This document shows, in pieces, positions 27,933 to 37,116 of a stretch of DNA of 64,000 nucleotides. The stretch is taken from positions 1-64,000 of the forward strand of contig CAZDAR010000005.1 in assembly GCA_964503665.1 (NCBI GenBank). Reading direction: 5' to 3'. The stretch's first letter is position 1, and each line of letters begins with the position of its first letter. The stretch is from 40-80 sp964503665 (lineage in GTDB: Bacteria; Bacteroidota; Bacteroidia; Flavobacteriales_D; Crocinitomicaceae). Below the pieces are notes generated by a model, which saw only the letters and a program-made list of their open reading frames with translations, was not told where the DNA came from and searched no databases. The translations under genes were made by a program, and so were the position numbers.

Positions 27933-29319
27933 ATTAAATTTATAGTTTCATTTTAATAAGTATTCTATTGTGTGCTTTGTTTTCTTCCAATCTAAACGCA
28001 CAGTCAGACACCTTGAAATATAATGCAGGTGCAGCCGAAGGTGGCGGTACTACCGCAAGCGTTACACTAAATAATTTTTCTACTTGTCAAGAAGAGGTTT
28101 ATTTAATCGGTGATGCGGGAATTTGGAATGGTTCTGTTTGGAGTAGTGGGACATTCGAAGTATTTGTAAATGGTACTTCAATTGGTACTTTCAGTCCACA
28201 AATTATAGATTTAACATCCTACATTCCGATAGTTTCCGTGCAATTAACATCTGCTGCAGCTACTTGGTACACAGCAAATGCACAAGTTGGGATTGTTTTG
28301 ACTGCAGCAGCAAGCGGACCATCCGTTTCAAAAGCTTTTGAATGTATAGGAAATGTAGCCTCTCCATTATCTGCCACTTTTACTGTTTCTGGAGAAACCT
28401 TAAAATGGTATACGAGTGAAAATGGTGATAATTATTCAGCAACGGTTACGCCTAGCACTTCTAGTGTTGGCGTTACAAGTTATTGGGTGGCACAAGCTGA
28501 CGCTAGTGGATGTGAAAGTAAACGCTCTCAAATAGATGTCACTGTTAACCAACCAACAATTGGTGATACAACTGCAACAGCTTGTGAATCTTTCACTTGA
28601 TATGGTACAGATTATACGGCTTCAGGTACACCAACACATGTTTTAACTAATGCTGCAGGTTGTGATTCTATAATAACATTACATTAACGATTAATCAACC
28701 AACTACAAGTACAACGACTAAAACAGCATGTAATTCATTTACATAGAATGGAACTACGTTTACGACTAGTGGAACATACATTTTTACCACCACAAATGGG
28801 GCGGGTTCTGATTCTACTGCAACTTTAATATTAACAATTGGCACCCTTTCTGTTACAGCAAATGTGGTAAATTACGATAAGTTAGAAGCCGTTTCTTCAG
28901 GAACTAATTTAACATACCGTTGGGTTGATTGTAATCTAGATGCCTACATTGCTGGAGTAACTGGAGCAACATTCGATGTTCCTAAAATCGGAAAATATGC
29001 CGTTGAAGTTTCAAATGGTGTTTGTAAAACAATGTCATCTTGCGTATCCATGAATCATGCAGCTGTAAATGAAAATGAGGCACTAAATCTTGGTGTGAAA
29101 GTTTATCCAAATCCAACTTCTGGAATGGTAACAATTAAGTTGTCAGGTGCAGATCAAGTAAGCATTCACTTGTACGATGGAACTGGTAAATTATTCAAAT
29201 CGTATACAGATTTTAATTCTGGAGAAAGCATTTCTTTAGAAGAATTTTCTACTGGTATTTACACACTATAAATCCAAACTGAAAATGAGGTTCAAATGGA
29301 ACGTTTAATTAAAAACTAA
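27933..29319 (+). pseudogene. Wrecked T9SS type A cargo protein gene
   Basis: Reading across lesions gives one secreted protein. A signal peptide (FIVSF-LISILLCALFSSNLNAQ) leads to beta-rich repeats including the TACxSFTWxG...GTPTHVLTNAAGCDSIITL type, and then a C-terminal Por-secretion tail (VYPNPTSGMVTIKL ... MERLIKN). Lesions: no canonical start at the expected ATG position (ATT 27933); one T missing in the run at 27951; TGA at 28598-28600 where Trp is expected; a one-base deletion near 28681; TAG at 28744-28746 for Trp; TAA at 29269-29271 for Gln, 16 codons before the natural stop. The apparent 210-aa and 135-aa reading frames inside are fragments, not genes. Confidence 0.88.
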
Positions 29320-29427
29320 GAGTCCCACTAATTTACATTATATTTTTTTTGCAGATTAATTTCTGAAATAGCTAAAATATAAAGTCTGTCATTAACTTTA
29401 AACAATCGTTTCCGGAAAACTGTAAAA

Positions 29428-30030
29428 ATGAAAACTATACTTACAAACACCATATTCCTACTTTTCTCTTTTATTTCTTTCGGTAAACAACTTATATCTG
29501 GTGAATATAGTTTTGGATTGCGATTTGCCTACGACGAACAATCTTCTATGGTAACGGGTTATTTTGAAAACTATACCAGTTGGGACGAAGAGACAGAAAG
29601 TCCTCGGTTTTCTTGTATCTTTTATTTAGAAGGAGTTGTGGAAGAGAACAAAGCTAAAATTATCTCTTATTATCCAGGAACTATTGGAGGAGACACTATA
29701 AAAGGCACATTAAAAATCATCAACAACAAAACCATTAGCATACAACTTTCTGAAGAACACGGAGGCTGTTGGAATGTACAGCATTTTGTCGATGAACCAG
29801 TTAAATTTCAATCCGAAGATAGTATTCCTTGGTTTCAAATACGTTTTATAGACGCACCTAAAGCCTATTTCTATTCGACGAAATCAACCGGTAATCGACA
29901 GAAAGCATACGTTATCAAAAATGATAAAGTGTACGTTATAAAACAAGATAAAAATTGGGCACTTTGTGTGTTTTACGGTAAGAAAACAACCAAAGGTTGG
30001 ATAAAAGTGAGTGATTTGAATAGATTATAA
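29428..30030 (+). CDS. Exported hypothetical protein with SH3-like C-terminus
   Basis: 200 aa. Signal peptide at residues 1-18 (NTIFLLFSFISFG). The middle (~22-110) is beta-rich with GYFENYTSWDEETES and an EHGGCWNV motif, reminiscent of small lipocalin-like sheets. The last ~65 residues (FYSTKSTGNRQKAYVIKNDKVYVIKQDKNWALCVFYG, then TKGWIKVSDL) look like a bacterial SH3 domain. The function is unknown. The gene stands alone between the pseudogene and another lipoprotein gene. Confidence 0.65.
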   Translation: MKTILTNTIFLLFSFISFGKQLISGEYSFGLRFAYDEQSSMVTGYFENYTSWDEETESPRFSCIFYLEGVVEENKAKIISYYPGTIGGDTIKGTLKIINNKTISIQLSEEHGGCWNVQHFVDEPVKFQSEDSIPWFQIRFIDAPKAYFYSTKSTGNRQKAYVIKNDKVYVIKQDKNWALCVFYGKKTTKGWIKVSDLNRL

Positions 30031-30265
30031 GAAGCAAGTAAGACCAACCATCCTAATTCCTTCTATTTCCAAAAAGCTTCTAGACAATATGTTATACACT
30101 AAATAGTGTTAAATTTTAATATTTTGTAAAAAAATACATAAAATTAACTAAAAAATCATAACTTTATAGCCCATTAGAAATGGAAATCAAAGTACTATCA
30201 AGAAAATGGCGGTACCGAAAAGCCTAAAGAGTAGGAAGTGAATAAATATTAAATTATTAAGCAAT

Positions 30266-30745
30266 ATGAAGACAATGAAATTTTTTACCATCGGATTATT
30301 ATTTTTATCGTTGATGACGTTGACAGCATGCTTTAAAGAAGGCCCAAAAGGTGCAGATGGAGCAGACGGAAATGCAAATGTTATTGGAACCAACGAAGTA
30401 GTCATTTCAAATTGGACACAAACAGGATCTGTTTGGAGTGCAGGTATCTCTGTACCTTCTATTACTCAGGACATAGTAAATACTGGTGTAGTACAAGTAT
30501 TTGTCAAATATGGTTCTCAATGGTGGGCTTTACCAGATATTAACGGTAACAACATGACGTATTTTGGTTATGAAGTTGGACATATCTCATTATTGAATTC
30601 AAATACAGATAATTCAACTCCTTCACATCCAGGCTCACCAACATTCAGAGTGGTAGCAATCAGTTCTAGCAATATTGCAGCGAACCCAGGAGTAGATTGG
30701 AAAGATTTCAAACAAGTAAAAGAAGTACTTGAATTAAAGGACTAA
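30266..30745 (+). CDS. Small lipoprotein with collagen-like GPKGADGADG stretch
   Basis: 159 aa. Lipoprotein signal peptide with Cys near residue 22 (SLMTLTAC), immediately followed by three Gly-x-y triplets (GPKGADGAD). A beta-rich domain follows (VVISNWTQTGSVWSAGI, VFVKYGSQWWALPDI) with an FRVVAISSSN strand near the end. This layout is frequent in Bacteroidetes surface lipoproteins of unknown role. It ends before a perfect hairpin and is preceded by 235 nt without a gene. Confidence 0.7.
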   Translation: MKTMKFFTIGLLFLSLMTLTACFKEGPKGADGADGNANVIGTNEVVISNWTQTGSVWSAGISVPSITQDIVNTGVVQVFVKYGSQWWALPDINGNNMTYFGYEVGHISLLNSNTDNSTPSHPGSPTFRVVAISSSNIAANPGVDWKDFKQVKEVLELKD

Positions 30746-30761
30746 TCTTAAATAATATTTT

Positions 30762-30786
30762 AGAAGGGCAGTAATTCTGCCCTTCT
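30762..30786 (+). terminator. Hairpin after lipoprotein gene
   Basis: AGAAGGGCAG - TAATT - CTGCCCTTCT, a perfect 10-bp stem. The following T run is weak. Confidence 0.65.
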
Positions 30787-30939
30787 TCTGTTTACGACAA
30801 TTATTACAAAAAACGTTAATTTTTAAAATGCAGATGCTATAAATCATCATTTTATCAGATAATTTATAAAATTGGTTTAAGTTTGATATAATATATTTTT
30901 AAAGAACACTACTCTATTTATCTTCACATCAAATCTCAA

Positions 30940-31554
30940 ATGAAAAATCCCGCTATTTTCGTACTAATACTGTTTGTACTCTCTTCTTGCGTACGCATTT
31001 ATTTTAAAGATCCGCAACCAAAAGGTGGCATTCTCTTAAAGGAATTTCCAAAGGAATTGTGTGGTGAATGGATGGAAAAAGGAGGTTTGTTAGTAGAAAA
31101 AGATGGCATTTCTTTTATCGAATTTGAAAAAGATACACTGAACAATACAGTTGACACCATTTATCAAAAAGCTTACTTAAGTGATAGCGTGAGCCTCTAT
31201 AAAGCGAAAGACATTTATGTTTTAAACACCCGAAAACAAGGGCAACATTGGGAAATATTTGCTCTCTCAATTCAAAATAATGGCGATATTAATGTCTATC
31301 AAATAACCGAACCACAACTTTTCGCCAAAGACAAAAATCTACACCTAGAAGAAGCTCGATTCATGATTGACGAAAGAGATACCATCGTCCAAACGCTCCG
31401 ACTCAAGTACGAAGGAACACAAAAACTCAAATCCGCGACGTTCTCTGGACAGATGGGTATCAAGACCGTGAAAAAAGCATTGAAACAAAAGGACCAATTA
31501 CTGCTTATTTTAAAGAAAGATGGGAGTTTTGGGGAACCTGGAAAGGGGAAGTAG
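30940..31554 (+). CDS. Putative lipoprotein, function not recognised
   Basis: 204 aa. Signal peptide ends at Cys17 (LILFVLSSC). The mature protein begins with VRIYFKDPQPKGG and has FPKELCGEWMEKGGLLVEKDGISF, then alternating charged strands, ending in a Lys/Gly-rich tail. The short LCGEW segment is reminiscent of lipocalin-like stress lipoproteins, but the similarity is too weak to assign. No operon partner: the next gene starts 118 nt downstream. Confidence 0.65.
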   Translation: MKNPAIFVLILFVLSSCVRIYFKDPQPKGGILLKEFPKELCGEWMEKGGLLVEKDGISFIEFEKDTLNNTVDTIYQKAYLSDSVSLYKAKDIYVLNTRKQGQHWEIFALSIQNNGDINVYQITEPQLFAKDKNLHLEEARFMIDERDTIVQTLRLKYEGTQKLKSATFSGQMGIKTVKKALKQKDQLLLILKKDGSFGEPGKGK

Positions 31555-31672
31555 ATTGTAAAAATTCATTATTAAAACGAAGTCCTTAAATTATTCATAA
31601 ATCATTACTTTTACATACAATACGTATCAACATCTATACAAATAGTAAATACAATTCAACTTTTATATCCCC

Positions 31673-32722
31673 ATGCAAACAACCGTAAAAGCCTTCGGAA
31701 CTTTCGCTCCTGACAAAGACCTAGAAAAAATGACAATTCCGCGCAGAAGCGTATTACCAACTGACGTAGAAATCGAAATCCTGTATTGTGGTGTATGTCA
31801 TTCCGATTTGCACACTGCCAAAAACGATTGGCGAGGAACCGTTTACCCAACTGTCCCAGGACACGAAATTGTAGGAAAAGTAACCGCTGTTGGTGCAGAA
31901 GTCACGAAATTTAAAGTCGGTGATTTTGCCGCTGTTGGTTGTTTGGTCGATTGTAATTGTCCGAATTGTAAGGAAGAACAATATTGTGAGAAAGGTTCTG
32001 TCGGAACGTATAATGGCAAAGATGTGTACCTGAACGGCGTGACCTATGGTGGCTATTCCGAAAAGATCGTAGTGAAGGAAAGTTTTGTATTGAAAGTTCC
32101 TGCTCATTTGGATTTAGCGGCTGTTTCACCCTTGCTTTGTGCTGGCATAACAACTTGGTCGCCTTTGCGCCATTGGAACGTTACCAAAGGCAGTAAAGTA
32201 GCGGTCGTTGGGTTGGGTGGTTTAGGCCACATGGCGATTAAATTAGCGAAAGGCTTGGGTGCAGAAGTAACTTTGTTTTCAAGAACGCCCAACAAAATCG
32301 AGGACGCCAAGAAACTAGGCGCTCATAATGTCGTTATTTCAACTGACGAAGCGCACATGAAAGAGACTGCAAATACATTTGAACTTATTATCGACACGGT
32401 TCCGTACACACATGATATCAATCCTTATATCAGTACTTTGGCAACTGGCGGAACGTTGGTGTTGGTTGGCTTCTTAGGTGAATTGCAACCGCCATTAAAC
32501 ACAACACCATTGGTATTACGCAGAAAATCAGTAGCTGGATCGTTAATCGGTGGTATCGAAGAAACACAAGAATTATTGGATTTTTGTGGCGAACACAATA
32601 TTGTTTCAGACATTGAATTAATTAACATGCAAGATATCAATGAAGCGTATGAACGTATGCTAAAAAGTGATGTGAAATATCGTTTTGTGATTGATATGGC
32701 GTCGTTGAAGAAGGAGAAATAG
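31673..32722 (+). CDS. Zinc-dependent NAD(P) alcohol dehydrogenase (YahK/CAD-like)
   Basis: Cytosolic medium-chain alcohol/aldehyde reductase, 349 aa. Catalytic zinc ligands are Cys in YCGVCHSDLH and His-Glu in PGHEIVG. The structural zinc cysteines are in VDCNCPNCKEEQYC. The Rossmann glycines read GLGGLGHMAIKLA. The overall pattern fits the NADPH-preferring cinnamyl-alcohol-dehydrogenase/YahK group with broad aldehyde substrates. It is monocistronic and faces the convergent alpha/beta hydrolase gene. Confidence 0.93.
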   Translation: MQTTVKAFGTFAPDKDLEKMTIPRRSVLPTDVEIEILYCGVCHSDLHTAKNDWRGTVYPTVPGHEIVGKVTAVGAEVTKFKVGDFAAVGCLVDCNCPNCKEEQYCEKGSVGTYNGKDVYLNGVTYGGYSEKIVVKESFVLKVPAHLDLAAVSPLLCAGITTWSPLRHWNVTKGSKVAVVGLGGLGHMAIKLAKGLGAEVTLFSRTPNKIEDAKKLGAHNVVISTDEAHMKETANTFELIIDTVPYTHDINPYISTLATGGTLVLVGFLGELQPPLNTTPLVLRRKSVAGSLIGGIEETQELLDFCGEHNIVSDIELINMQDINEAYERMLKSDVKYRFVIDMASLKKEK

Positions 32723-32767
32723 CGATAATGTGTTTTACTAAATCAAAATCTCTAGAAAACCCCAAAT

Positions 32768-32815
32768 CCGACGACGAGTTTTTTGCTTTCTTTTTTTGGC
32801 CGTCAAAAAAAGTAA
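32768..32815 (-). repeat. Dispersed ~48-nt intergenic repeat, copy 1
   Basis: Read on the reverse strand: TTACTTTTTTTGACGGCC, then AAAAAAAGAAAGC and CTCGTCGTCGG. It closely matches 50209-50253 on the forward strand. The core is an imperfect palindrome of T7-GACGGCC-A7. It lies between the convergent dehydrogenase and hydrolase genes. Confidence 0.55.
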
Positions 32816-32830
32816 GGAGAGAAAAGATTT

Positions 32831-33613
32831 TCACGTCCCTTGTAACTTCAAAAATGAAATCACTTCTCTATTAAACTCCATTGGTTGTTCTACATTCACC
32901 ACATGACCACAGTTTTTTATAATGTGTAATTGCGCACTAGCATGCTTCGAAATCACTTCTTTAATCGCGGGTATAAAAAGATGATCTTGTTCGCCCATAA
33001 TATAAAGTGTAGGAATATTAATATCGTTTAGTCTAAAAAATCGTAAAAGTGGATTGATTTCTGCGGTTAATCTATACCAACGTATGAATTCTTTTTGGTA
33101 AAGCTTCTTCGCTTCTCGCACAAATAACGACCGCGATTCTTTATGGCTCTTCTTAGGCATAATGATAAAAGCGAAGAGTTTATACAAAACAATATACGGC
33201 ACTATCGTTTTAAAAACGTTTCCAAATCCCATTAAGAACTTGGAGCGTGTATTCAATTTCAATATAGCACCACCCATCACCATGCTTTGTACCAATCCTG
33301 GATTTCTTTCTGCTAAGTCTCGAATTAAAATCGTTCCCAACGAAATACCAATAAAGTGCGATTTTTTAATTTCCAAATGATTTAAAACTTCCAAAATATC
33401 GTTCGATATGACTTCAAAGGTGTAGTGTTGTTGGATAGTTTCCTTAAGAGTTTTGCTATTTCCATGTCCACGAAGATCTAACAACAAAATATTAAATTCA
33501 CTTTTAAACGCTCTAATTTGTTGAAACCATATGGAACTACTTCCACCTGCACCATGCACAAATGTAACCCACTTCGTGGTGATGTCATTTCGAAAAACAG
33601 CGTAACTTAACAT
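32831..33613 (-). CDS. Alpha/beta-fold hydrolase
   Basis: 260 aa, cytosolic, no signal peptide. Oxyanion segment FVHGAGGSSSIW, then LLDLRGHGNS, nucleophile elbow GISLGTI (catalytic Ser near residue 97), acid in GEQDHLF and catalytic His in NCGHVVNVEQP. The central cap (about 120-190) is Lys/Arg rich. The substrate cannot be told; relatives include esterases and dienelactone-type hydrolases. A TATCTTTG -7 box lies on the reverse strand at 33671-33678, about 58 nt before the ATG. Confidence 0.88.
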   Translation of the reverse strand: MLSYAVFRNDITTKWVTFVHGAGGSSSIWFQQIRAFKSEFNILLLDLRGHGNSKTLKETIQQHYTFEVISNDILEVLNHLEIKKSHFIGISLGTILIRDLAERNPGLVQSMVMGGAILKLNTRSKFLMGFGNVFKTIVPYIVLYKLFAFIIMPKKSHKESRSLFVREAKKLYQKEFIRWYRLTAEINPLLRFFRLNDINIPTLYIMGEQDHLFIPAIKEVISKHASAQLHIIKNCGHVVNVEQPMEFNREVISFLKLQGT

Positions 33614-33670
33614 AGATTTCTGAAAAAGGCTAGTTTAGTAGAAAGCAGATAATACTGTCATAATTTTAAC

Positions 33671-33678
33671 CAAAGATA
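33671..33678 (-). promoter_or_regulatory. -7 promoter box for the alpha/beta hydrolase
   Basis: Reverse-strand TATCTTTG matches TAnnTTTG. No clear -33 element. Confidence 0.4.
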
Positions 33679-34024
33679 CGAGAAAGGAAGATACGATGAT
33701 CTACTTCTGATTAATTCATAAAATGCTTTCATGAAACTTCGCTATTTAAAATAACTTATACGGGATAATAAACAATTTATATAATCGTGAGAAGCAATGA
33801 AAAAAGGAACAAATTTGATTTTCAATTTCTTCCAATAGACATGAATAAATGACTTTGCGATTACCTTTCACCTCTAATTAAGTCCTCATAAGTCCCTGAA
33901 TATTTGAATTATGTAATTAAAAATGATAATAATACAACACTTTTTATGTAAATATGCCCCACCTTTGTGTCATACTAGAATATTTTATTTAAAAACTAAT
34001 TATGCATATAAAAGTAAAAAAATA
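33679..34024. other. Gene-free region upstream of a small lipoprotein
   Basis: About 350 nt of very AT-rich sequence. An open frame from 33923 runs into the lipoprotein, but the lipoprotein signal begins at 34025. No repeat or hairpin stands out. Confidence 0.4.
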
Positions 34025-34465
34025 ATGTCCTTACTTGGGCTAATAAACTTTACAATTTTTGCTTTATTAGTGAGCGGTTGTACATCATCTTCCGATAGGA
34101 AAGAAAACACTAAAGTTACATCGGAAAATGTAGCATATGATAAAAAAGCTCTAAGTGCTGGACAAATATCTTACAATAATGAATATGGGACATTCAAACG
34201 TCAAGTAGATAGTATAATCGTAGAGAATGAAAAGACTATTGCTAAATTAAAAGCAGGCGTCAACGGCAAAGAAAAAGAAGATAGAGAAAGAGCAAATCAT
34301 TGGTTAAGAGTTTTAGAACAAAGAAATCAAGTGATTAAAAGACAAATTAGCAACTATGTTGCAAATGATTATGTTAATTGGGAACTCTACAAAGCAAAAT
34401 ATTCTAAAGACGTAGAAAATATACGAAAAGCGTTAGAAAGACTAACGAAAAATGGAACAAAATAA
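34025..34465 (+). CDS. Small lipoprotein with helical mature domain
   Basis: 146 aa from the ATG at 34025, chosen because a lipoprotein signal begins there (SLLGLINFTIFALLVSGC) although the frame is open from 33923. The mature part is highly charged and helical (EKTIAKLKAGVNGKEKEDRERANHWLRVLEQRNQVIKRQI) and probably forms a coiled coil. No recognisable family. A degraded barrel-like fragment follows in the same frame, so the neighbourhood has been rearranged. Confidence 0.6.
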   Translation: MSLLGLINFTIFALLVSGCTSSSDRKENTKVTSENVAYDKKALSAGQISYNNEYGTFKRQVDSIIVENEKTIAKLKAGVNGKEKEDRERANHWLRVLEQRNQVIKRQISNYVANDYVNWELYKAKYSKDVENIRKALERLTKNGTK

Positions 34466-34693
34466 ATTAAAAACGCAAACAAATGTTATCAGCAAGAACA
34501 AGAATTTAATAATGACAATATTCAAAAAAATATGTTAGGAATTGTGGAAGGTGTCGATTTCAACATCGGAAATTTTGTAATTGGTAGTAGGGATGGAATG
34601 AACCTACTTAAGAACCAAGGTGATGGTAGTTCTGACATCCCTTGATACAGAAATATTAGTGGTCAACTTACTCTAGGTTACAAATTTTTATAA
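34452..34693 (+). pseudogene. Remnant of an outer-membrane barrel-like gene
   Basis: A short start (MEQNKLKTQTNV at 34452) runs in one frame to a stop near 34538. In the next frame LGIVEGVDFNIGNFVIGSRDGMNLL continues to a TGA at 34643-34645, and after it ISGQLTLGYKFL ends at 34693. The last strand looks like the C-terminus of an outer-membrane barrel. If Trp replaced the TGA the piece would be continuous. I cannot identify the parent family, so this is a tentative remnant. Confidence 0.4.
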
Positions 34694-34783
34694 GGTCCAC
34701 TAGATATAAAAGCAATATATCACCCAAGATTCGATAGCTGAATCAATCGATTTTTCTATTTTTGATACGCTAAATCTTCCATT

Positions 34784-35372
34784 ATGGAATACTCTTTTGC
34801 TTTTATCACACTCTTTATCGGGCTCGTCCTTTGGGTTTTTATCCGTGTTTTCAAAGGCACGAAAAAGGCAAGGAAGAATGAGGAAATCTTTCTATATAAC
34901 TTAACAGAGAAAGATTTGCCTCCTGATCAAATTATATTCACCTCTCATACAAATAGCAAGAAATGTCTCAGTGTAAATCAAAAAAAAAGTAATTTTCACT
35001 TAAAAATGACAATAAGCTCTGGCTTTTTATCTGCGGGTTTTCATCTGGAATACTTGGCGGAGCATATGGTTTAAATGGGCCTCCACTCGTTATTTATGGG
35101 AAATTACGGGGTCACCTAAACATTTTAGGGCAACCTTACAGGCCTACTTTCTACCCTCAAGTCTAATTGGAAAGGCTGGATATTGGTATAAAGGACTTTG
35201 GAATTCGACCGTCAACTATTATTTTTTAAATGCTCTCTCAGTTATAATTCCTGCCATTTTTCTTGACAGATATCTCAACCATCGATTAAAAGAGGGAGCA
35301 TTTATCAATTATGTGTATATCGGTATCATCAGCATTGGTATTCTTTTAATTGGTCATACATTATTTTGGTAG
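34784..35372 (+). pseudogene. Fragmented TauE/SafE-family permease
   Basis: The 3' part, read in two frames, gives SGILGGAYGLNGPPLVIYGKLRG and then SPKHFRATLQAYFLPSSLIG, followed by hydrophobic segments to the end at 35372. This is the C-terminal half of a TauE/SafE sulfite/anion exporter. Frameshifts fall near 35040 and 35108. The 5' part encodes an unrelated-looking 60-residue piece with one TM (FAFITLFIGLVLWVFIRVF), so the N-terminal half of the permease has been lost or replaced, probably by deletion. The 96-aa reading frame at 34784-35074 is not a functional permease. Confidence 0.75.
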
Positions 35373-35557
35373 AAAAAATAATTCACTAACTTAGAATAAT
35401 TTAACTTTCTCTTAATCAGTTAGTTTAATTTTGTTTAAAAGCTTATTCATACACTATTTTAACTATATTTGAAACGACTGACTTCATTGAAAGGATATTT
35501 ATATACATACTGAAGATTGGAAGTGAAGACTTTTTTGTTTGATTTTAAAATACCAAA

Positions 35558-36670
35558 ATGAAATACACTACTTATTTATTAGCTTTCTTATTCTCCCATC
35601 TTCTATTGGCAAACGACGGTTCTTACTTTGCAAGTGGAAATCAACTTATTCCCATCTTTGAAACGGATATTTCTGTAAAAAAAGAAATACTCGCCATTAA
35701 AAAAGTAAATAACAAACAAATAGAAGTCACAGTTTATTATGAGTTCTATAACCCAAAAGAAGCAAAGAAAATAACCGTCGGCTTTGAAGCATTCGCTCCT
35801 TCTGGAGATGTCGACGGCGCACCAATAAATGGAAAACATCCTTATATGCGCAACTTTACGGTGGTATTAAATAATGTAACACTTCCGTATAAAGTAGCTT
35901 ATGTAAACGATAGTTTATACGCCCAAAATGGAAAAGTTAAATCGCTTAATTTGAATACTTTCGATGGTAACACAGAAGGAAACGATATCGATTTCTACTA
36001 TGTGTATCATTTTGACGCAACATTTAATAATGGGCTAAATATTATTCAACATACCTACACGTACGATGTGTCTGGCGGTATCGATGTTAATTATTACTTT
36101 GATTATATTTTGACTGCTGCCAATCGATGGGGAAATAATCAAATTGATGACTTCACCCTAATTTTAGACATGGGCGAATTTGAAACATTTACCATCGACA
36201 AAAGCTTTTTTAATAACATGAATGAGTGGACAATTGATGGTATCGGAAAAGCCGAAAACATTATTGGTGAAGAAGGCTCTCTAACACCAAACGATGGTGT
36301 CAAATTCCACATACGGACAGGAACCGTGACCTTTAAAAAAATGAACTTTAAACCAGCAGGGGAAATAGCTATTTATACACTTAACTATTATCCTTATTTC
36401 GACGGAAATGACGTTGGATATCTCCCTTTTTCCAATTATCAACCGCTTTCATACATCGATTTTGAAATACAAGAAGGATTAGTATTAACTACTTTGCAAA
36501 AAAAAGTGCTGAAAAACCTTCCATTTGCTCGTCGAGGATATGTATTCCAAAATACTGATTTAAAGAAATATTTTGAAAATCTAGATTGGTACATGCCCGA
36601 CCCAACCTATCTTCCCGTTGTTGAGAACTTAACTGCCGAGGAAAAAGAATGGATCCAAAAATGGAAGTAA
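35558..36670 (+). CDS. Exported protein with C-terminal YARHG-like domain
   Basis: 370 aa. Signal peptide residues 1-18 (YLLAFLFSHLLLAND). Residues 19-300 are beta-rich with no family I can name (ISVKKEILAIKKVNNKQIEVTVYYEFYNP). The last ~65 residues contain ARRGYVFQNTDLKKYFENLDWYMPD and LTAEEKEWIQKW, the pattern of the YARHG domain, an extracellular module of unknown function. It is upstream of the arsenic cluster with 100 nt between and is transcribed in the same direction; functional linkage is doubtful. Confidence 0.75.
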   Translation: MKYTTYLLAFLFSHLLLANDGSYFASGNQLIPIFETDISVKKEILAIKKVNNKQIEVTVYYEFYNPKEAKKITVGFEAFAPSGDVDGAPINGKHPYMRNFTVVLNNVTLPYKVAYVNDSLYAQNGKVKSLNLNTFDGNTEGNDIDFYYVYHFDATFNNGLNIIQHTYTYDVSGGIDVNYYFDYILTAANRWGNNQIDDFTLILDMGEFETFTIDKSFFNNMNEWTIDGIGKAENIIGEEGSLTPNDGVKFHIRTGTVTFKKMNFKPAGEIAIYTLNYYPYFDGNDVGYLPFSNYQPLSYIDFEIQEGLVLTTLQKKVLKNLPFARRGYVFQNTDLKKYFENLDWYMPDPTYLPVVENLTAEEKEWIQKWK

Positions 36671-36753
36671 TTTACACGCATCATCATTAATTTATAACCA
36701 TCCATTAACAATTAATCATTTCTAACCAATCATTAATCATTTTCTTTATCGTA

Positions 36754-36765
36754 ATATTGCAATAT
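36754..36765. promoter_or_regulatory. Probable ArsR operator
   Basis: ATATTGCAATAT, a perfect 12-bp palindrome 6 nt upstream of the ATG of the ArsR-family gene, embedded in a longer AT-rich partial repeat. Position and symmetry are right for a dimeric winged-helix repressor binding its own promoter. Confidence 0.65.
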
Positions 36766-36771
36766 AATAAT

Positions 36772-37101
36772 ATGGTTTATATGAAAAAGAAAGACTATTC
36801 CTCAGTGCAATTGGATATTGCTACACTCGCAAAAGCCTTAGGTCATCCTGCAAGAATTGCTATTATGGATTATTTAGCCAGTGTGAATACGTGTATCTGC
36901 GGTGATATTGTCAATGAATTACCATTGGCACAACCAACCGTTTCACAACATCTGAAAGAATTAAAAAACGCTGGATTAATTAAAGGAAGTATTGAGGGAA
37001 ATGCCATTTGTTATTGTATCAATGAAGCTACCTTGGAGAAATTCAATAACTACATGAAACATATTACGACAAAGGTAATAGAGAAAAATAGATGCTGTTA
37101 A
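36772..37101 (+). CDS. arsR: ArsR-family arsenic-responsive transcriptional repressor
   Basis: Winged-helix repressor, 109 aa from the ATG at 36772. The frame is open from TTG 36757, but that start would overlap the operator palindrome. HTH: LAQPTVSQHLKELKNAGLI. The metal-sensing cysteines Cys41-x-Cys43 lie in helix alpha3 (NTCICGDIV), as in arsenic-sensing ArsR, and two more cysteines close the protein (NRCC). Expected to release DNA on binding As(III). arsM starts 15 nt downstream. Confidence 0.92.
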   Translation: MVYMKKKDYSSVQLDIATLAKALGHPARIAIMDYLASVNTCICGDIVNELPLAQPTVSQHLKELKNAGLIKGSIEGNAICYCINEATLEKFNNYMKHITTKVIEKNRCC

Positions 37102-37116
37102 TTTAAATATAGAAAT

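Noticed and set aside
27933..29319. Stop codon reassignment or readthrough (TGA/TAG as Trp) to explain stops in the cargo gene
   Set aside because: All three stop codons plus frameshifts occur, and intact genes nearby end in TGA (queD, Lol permease). Decay explains it better.
31754..32107. 117-codon reverse frame inside the alcohol dehydrogenase
   Set aside because: A shadow of a well-supported forward gene; no family resemblance.
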